Below, piece by piece: positions 56,274 to 57,423 of a stretch of 57,423 nt of DNA (position 1 is its first letter; the number at the start of each line of letters is the position of its first letter). Source of the DNA: Thermoflexales bacterium (lineage in GTDB: Bacteria > Chloroflexota > Anaerolineae > B4-G1 > DUEL01); NCBI GenBank assembly GCA_014360895.1, contig JACIWQ010000005.1, positions 1 to 57,423 of the forward strand. The letters run 5' to 3'. The notes under the pieces are model-generated. The model worked only from the letters and a program-made list of their open reading frames with translations. It ran no database searches and was not told where the DNA came from. The translations under genes were made by a program, and so were the position numbers.

Positions 56274-57423
56274 CTACGGCACCTCCTGCCACATCCCCGA
56301 TGAGGTATCCCACCCGGCGGCCTGGATCACTTTCCCGTCCAGCCGGCGCACGTAGAAGGGGACGCCGATGGACTCCGCGATCCGCATCTGCCACTGGGTA
56401 TAGAAGCCCTGTTCGGGAGCCGTGGCCCAGCCCAGGCCATCCCGCACATGGGAATTGGTCCGCCAGAGTTTGCCGAACCCACGAATCGGCTGATAGAGCC
56501 CCGCCGGGGGCACAATGGACGGGTCGCTCTCCATCTCGCCGTCCACAAAGGTATCCGCGTACTTCTCGTAGCGGCCGTCGTTGTAGAGAACCAGGATGAC
56601 CTTCTGGTAGACGTTGGACTCGGTGCGTACCTCCTGCAGCCAGATCATCCGACCCCGCTCAAAGGGCTCCTCGGCGGCCCAGGTGGTGCTGGCTTCGTAG
56701 GCCGGACAGGTCCGTTCACTGGTGGGGAAGAAGTAGGAGTACCGGCAGGGCCAGGACACCACCGCCGTGGCCTGGACACTGTTGCCCGCCGCGTCCCGCG
56801 CGACCAGGGTCATCACAGGATCGCGGTACAGGGTCATCCCAATGTCCACCGTCCGGGTACCCTCGCCGGGCGGCGTGGCCTCCCAGTACAGAGGGAAGCG
56901 CATCTGGGTACCGCTCCAGATGCCCGCGCCCGTCGCACCCGTGGTCCGCCAGTAGAACCGGATCCGCTTGCCCGCCGGGGGCAGGTCCTGTACCACCTCC
57001 GCGGTGAAGGCGAGAATGGCCAGCCCGGACGGCGGTGGGGCGGTGGGCGTCACGCAGACCACGCCGCAGCCGCCGGGACATGCCCCGGGAGTGGGGCACA
57101 TCAGGACCCCGCCGGAGGGGCAAGGCGGGGGCGTGCAGACCGGAGCCGCCGTGGCCGTGGGCGTCCCCGGCACCACAATCTGCACCCAGATGACGACACC
57201 GAAGCGGGTACCGTCCGGCGCCTGGAACTGGTAGTTGGCCCGGTAGGTGCCGGGCGCGGACGGGGCGACCAGGCTCACGCTCACATCCGTCTGCGCGCCG
57301 GGGGCCAGCGCGGGCACGTCCACCGCCGGGCCCCCCATTGGGGCACCGGAGATGAAGACCAGTTTCGTCCCCGGCTCCCAGGCGCAGGTTCCGGAGTTGC
57401 GCACCCGCCAGGTCTTGACGAAG
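56274..57423 (-). CDS. Surface protein with NBR1-type Ig-like domain, 5' truncated by window
   Basis: The frame is open to the window edge, so the N-terminus is missing. It starts with FVKTWRVRNSGTCAWEPGTK and continues to about residue 85 as an NBR1 (N_BRCA1_IG) Ig-like domain, common in secreted Chloroflexota proteins. A Cys/Pro/Thr-rich linker follows (TPTATAAPVCTPPPCPSGG). A second beta domain (AILAFTAEVVQDLPPAGKRI, FYWRTTGATGAGIWSG) and a C-terminal region of about 130 residues (RMIWLQEVRTESNVYQKVIL) end in a stop at 56274. The function is unknown; extracellular location is likely. Confidence 0.75.
   Translation of the reverse strand, partial: FVKTWRVRNSGTCAWEPGTKLVFISGAPMGGPAVDVPALAPGAQTDVSVSLVAPSAPGTYRANYQFQAPDGTRFGVVIWVQIVVPGTPTATAAPVCTPPPCPSGGVLMCPTPGACPGGCGVVCVTPTAPPPSGLAILAFTAEVVQDLPPAGKRIRFYWRTTGATGAGIWSGTQMRFPLYWEATPPGEGTRTVDIGMTLYRDPVMTLVARDAAGNSVQATAVVSWPCRYSYFFPTSERTCPAYEASTTWAAEEPFERGRMIWLQEVRTESNVYQKVILVLYNDGRYEKYADTFVDGEMESDPSIVPPAGLYQPIRGFGKLWRTNSHVRDGLGWATAPEQGFYTQWQMRIAESIGVPFYVRRLDGKVIQAAGWDTSSGMWQEVP

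Overview
The window is a high-GC bacterial chromosome segment, most likely from the phylum Chloroflexota (Anaerolineae-like). This is inferred from protein style and cluster content, not from a marker tree. Supporting signs are topoisomerase I with an extra N-terminal zinc ribbon, secreted proteins with long Thr-Pro linkers, an NBR1-type Ig-like domain, two secreted proteins ending in YLPLVLRN-type tails, a TIGR04076 protein, a K+-independent H+-pyrophosphatase, and intergenic regions full of short-period tandem repeats. No rRNA, tRNA, CRISPR array or replication origin was seen.

Layout. (1) 1-4251: proton-pumping pyrophosphatase hppA, convergent with a secreted glycosidase-like protein. (2) 4280-29003: a long division/cell-wall (dcw) cluster: mraZ, rsmH, ftsL, ftsI, murF, mraY, murD, ftsW, murG, a CvpA-like gene, murC, murB, ddl, ftsQ, ftsA, ftsZ. 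murE is absent from its usual place. Between these genes sit modules foreign to a dcw cluster: two toxin-antitoxin pairs between mraY and murD, an AAA ATPase plus PD-(D/E)XK-like gene between the CvpA-like gene and murC, a VapBC pair before murB, a GxxExxY protein before ddl, and an AlbA-type ATP-binding regulator before ftsQ. (3) 29274-32676: a tyrosine-recombinase homologue without its catalytic residues, and a two-gene 2-oxoacid:ferredoxin oxidoreductase. (4) 32770-38421: a sugar ABC importer on the minus strand, then a perR-like/rubrerythrin peroxide pair and an L,D-transpeptidase on the plus strand. (5) 38709-45609: a GH4 glycosidase (minus), then ffh, rpsP, khpA, rimM, dprA and a mannose-1-phosphate guanylyltransferase. 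(6) 45740-52064: topA, a TIGR04076 protein, a binding lipoprotein, a metallophosphoesterase and threonine synthase. (7) 52150-57423: four minus-strand secreted or surface proteins, the last cut by the window edge.

Functionally, region 2 makes and polymerises the peptidoglycan precursor and builds the septal ring. MraZ probably controls it through 10-bp-spaced boxes at 4296-4330. Regions 4 and 5 combine sugar uptake, glycoside cleavage, peroxide defence and translation/secretion factors. Several sigma-70-type promoters can be read directly, with TTGACA/TATAAT-like hexamers spaced 16-17 bp.

The most unusual property is the repeat landscape. Several unrelated families occur in most of the longer gaps: heptamer tandem tracts, 8-10 bp-period hairpin repeats, a 90-94 bp element with terminal inverted repeats present twice, and a palindromic GTCATTGCGAG family. 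Repeats also form the ends of several proteins, and a 37-bp stretch of the palindromic family lies in frame inside murC. The best candidate for an undescribed system is the ATPase/nuclease-like pair at 17158-18912, translationally coupled to murC.
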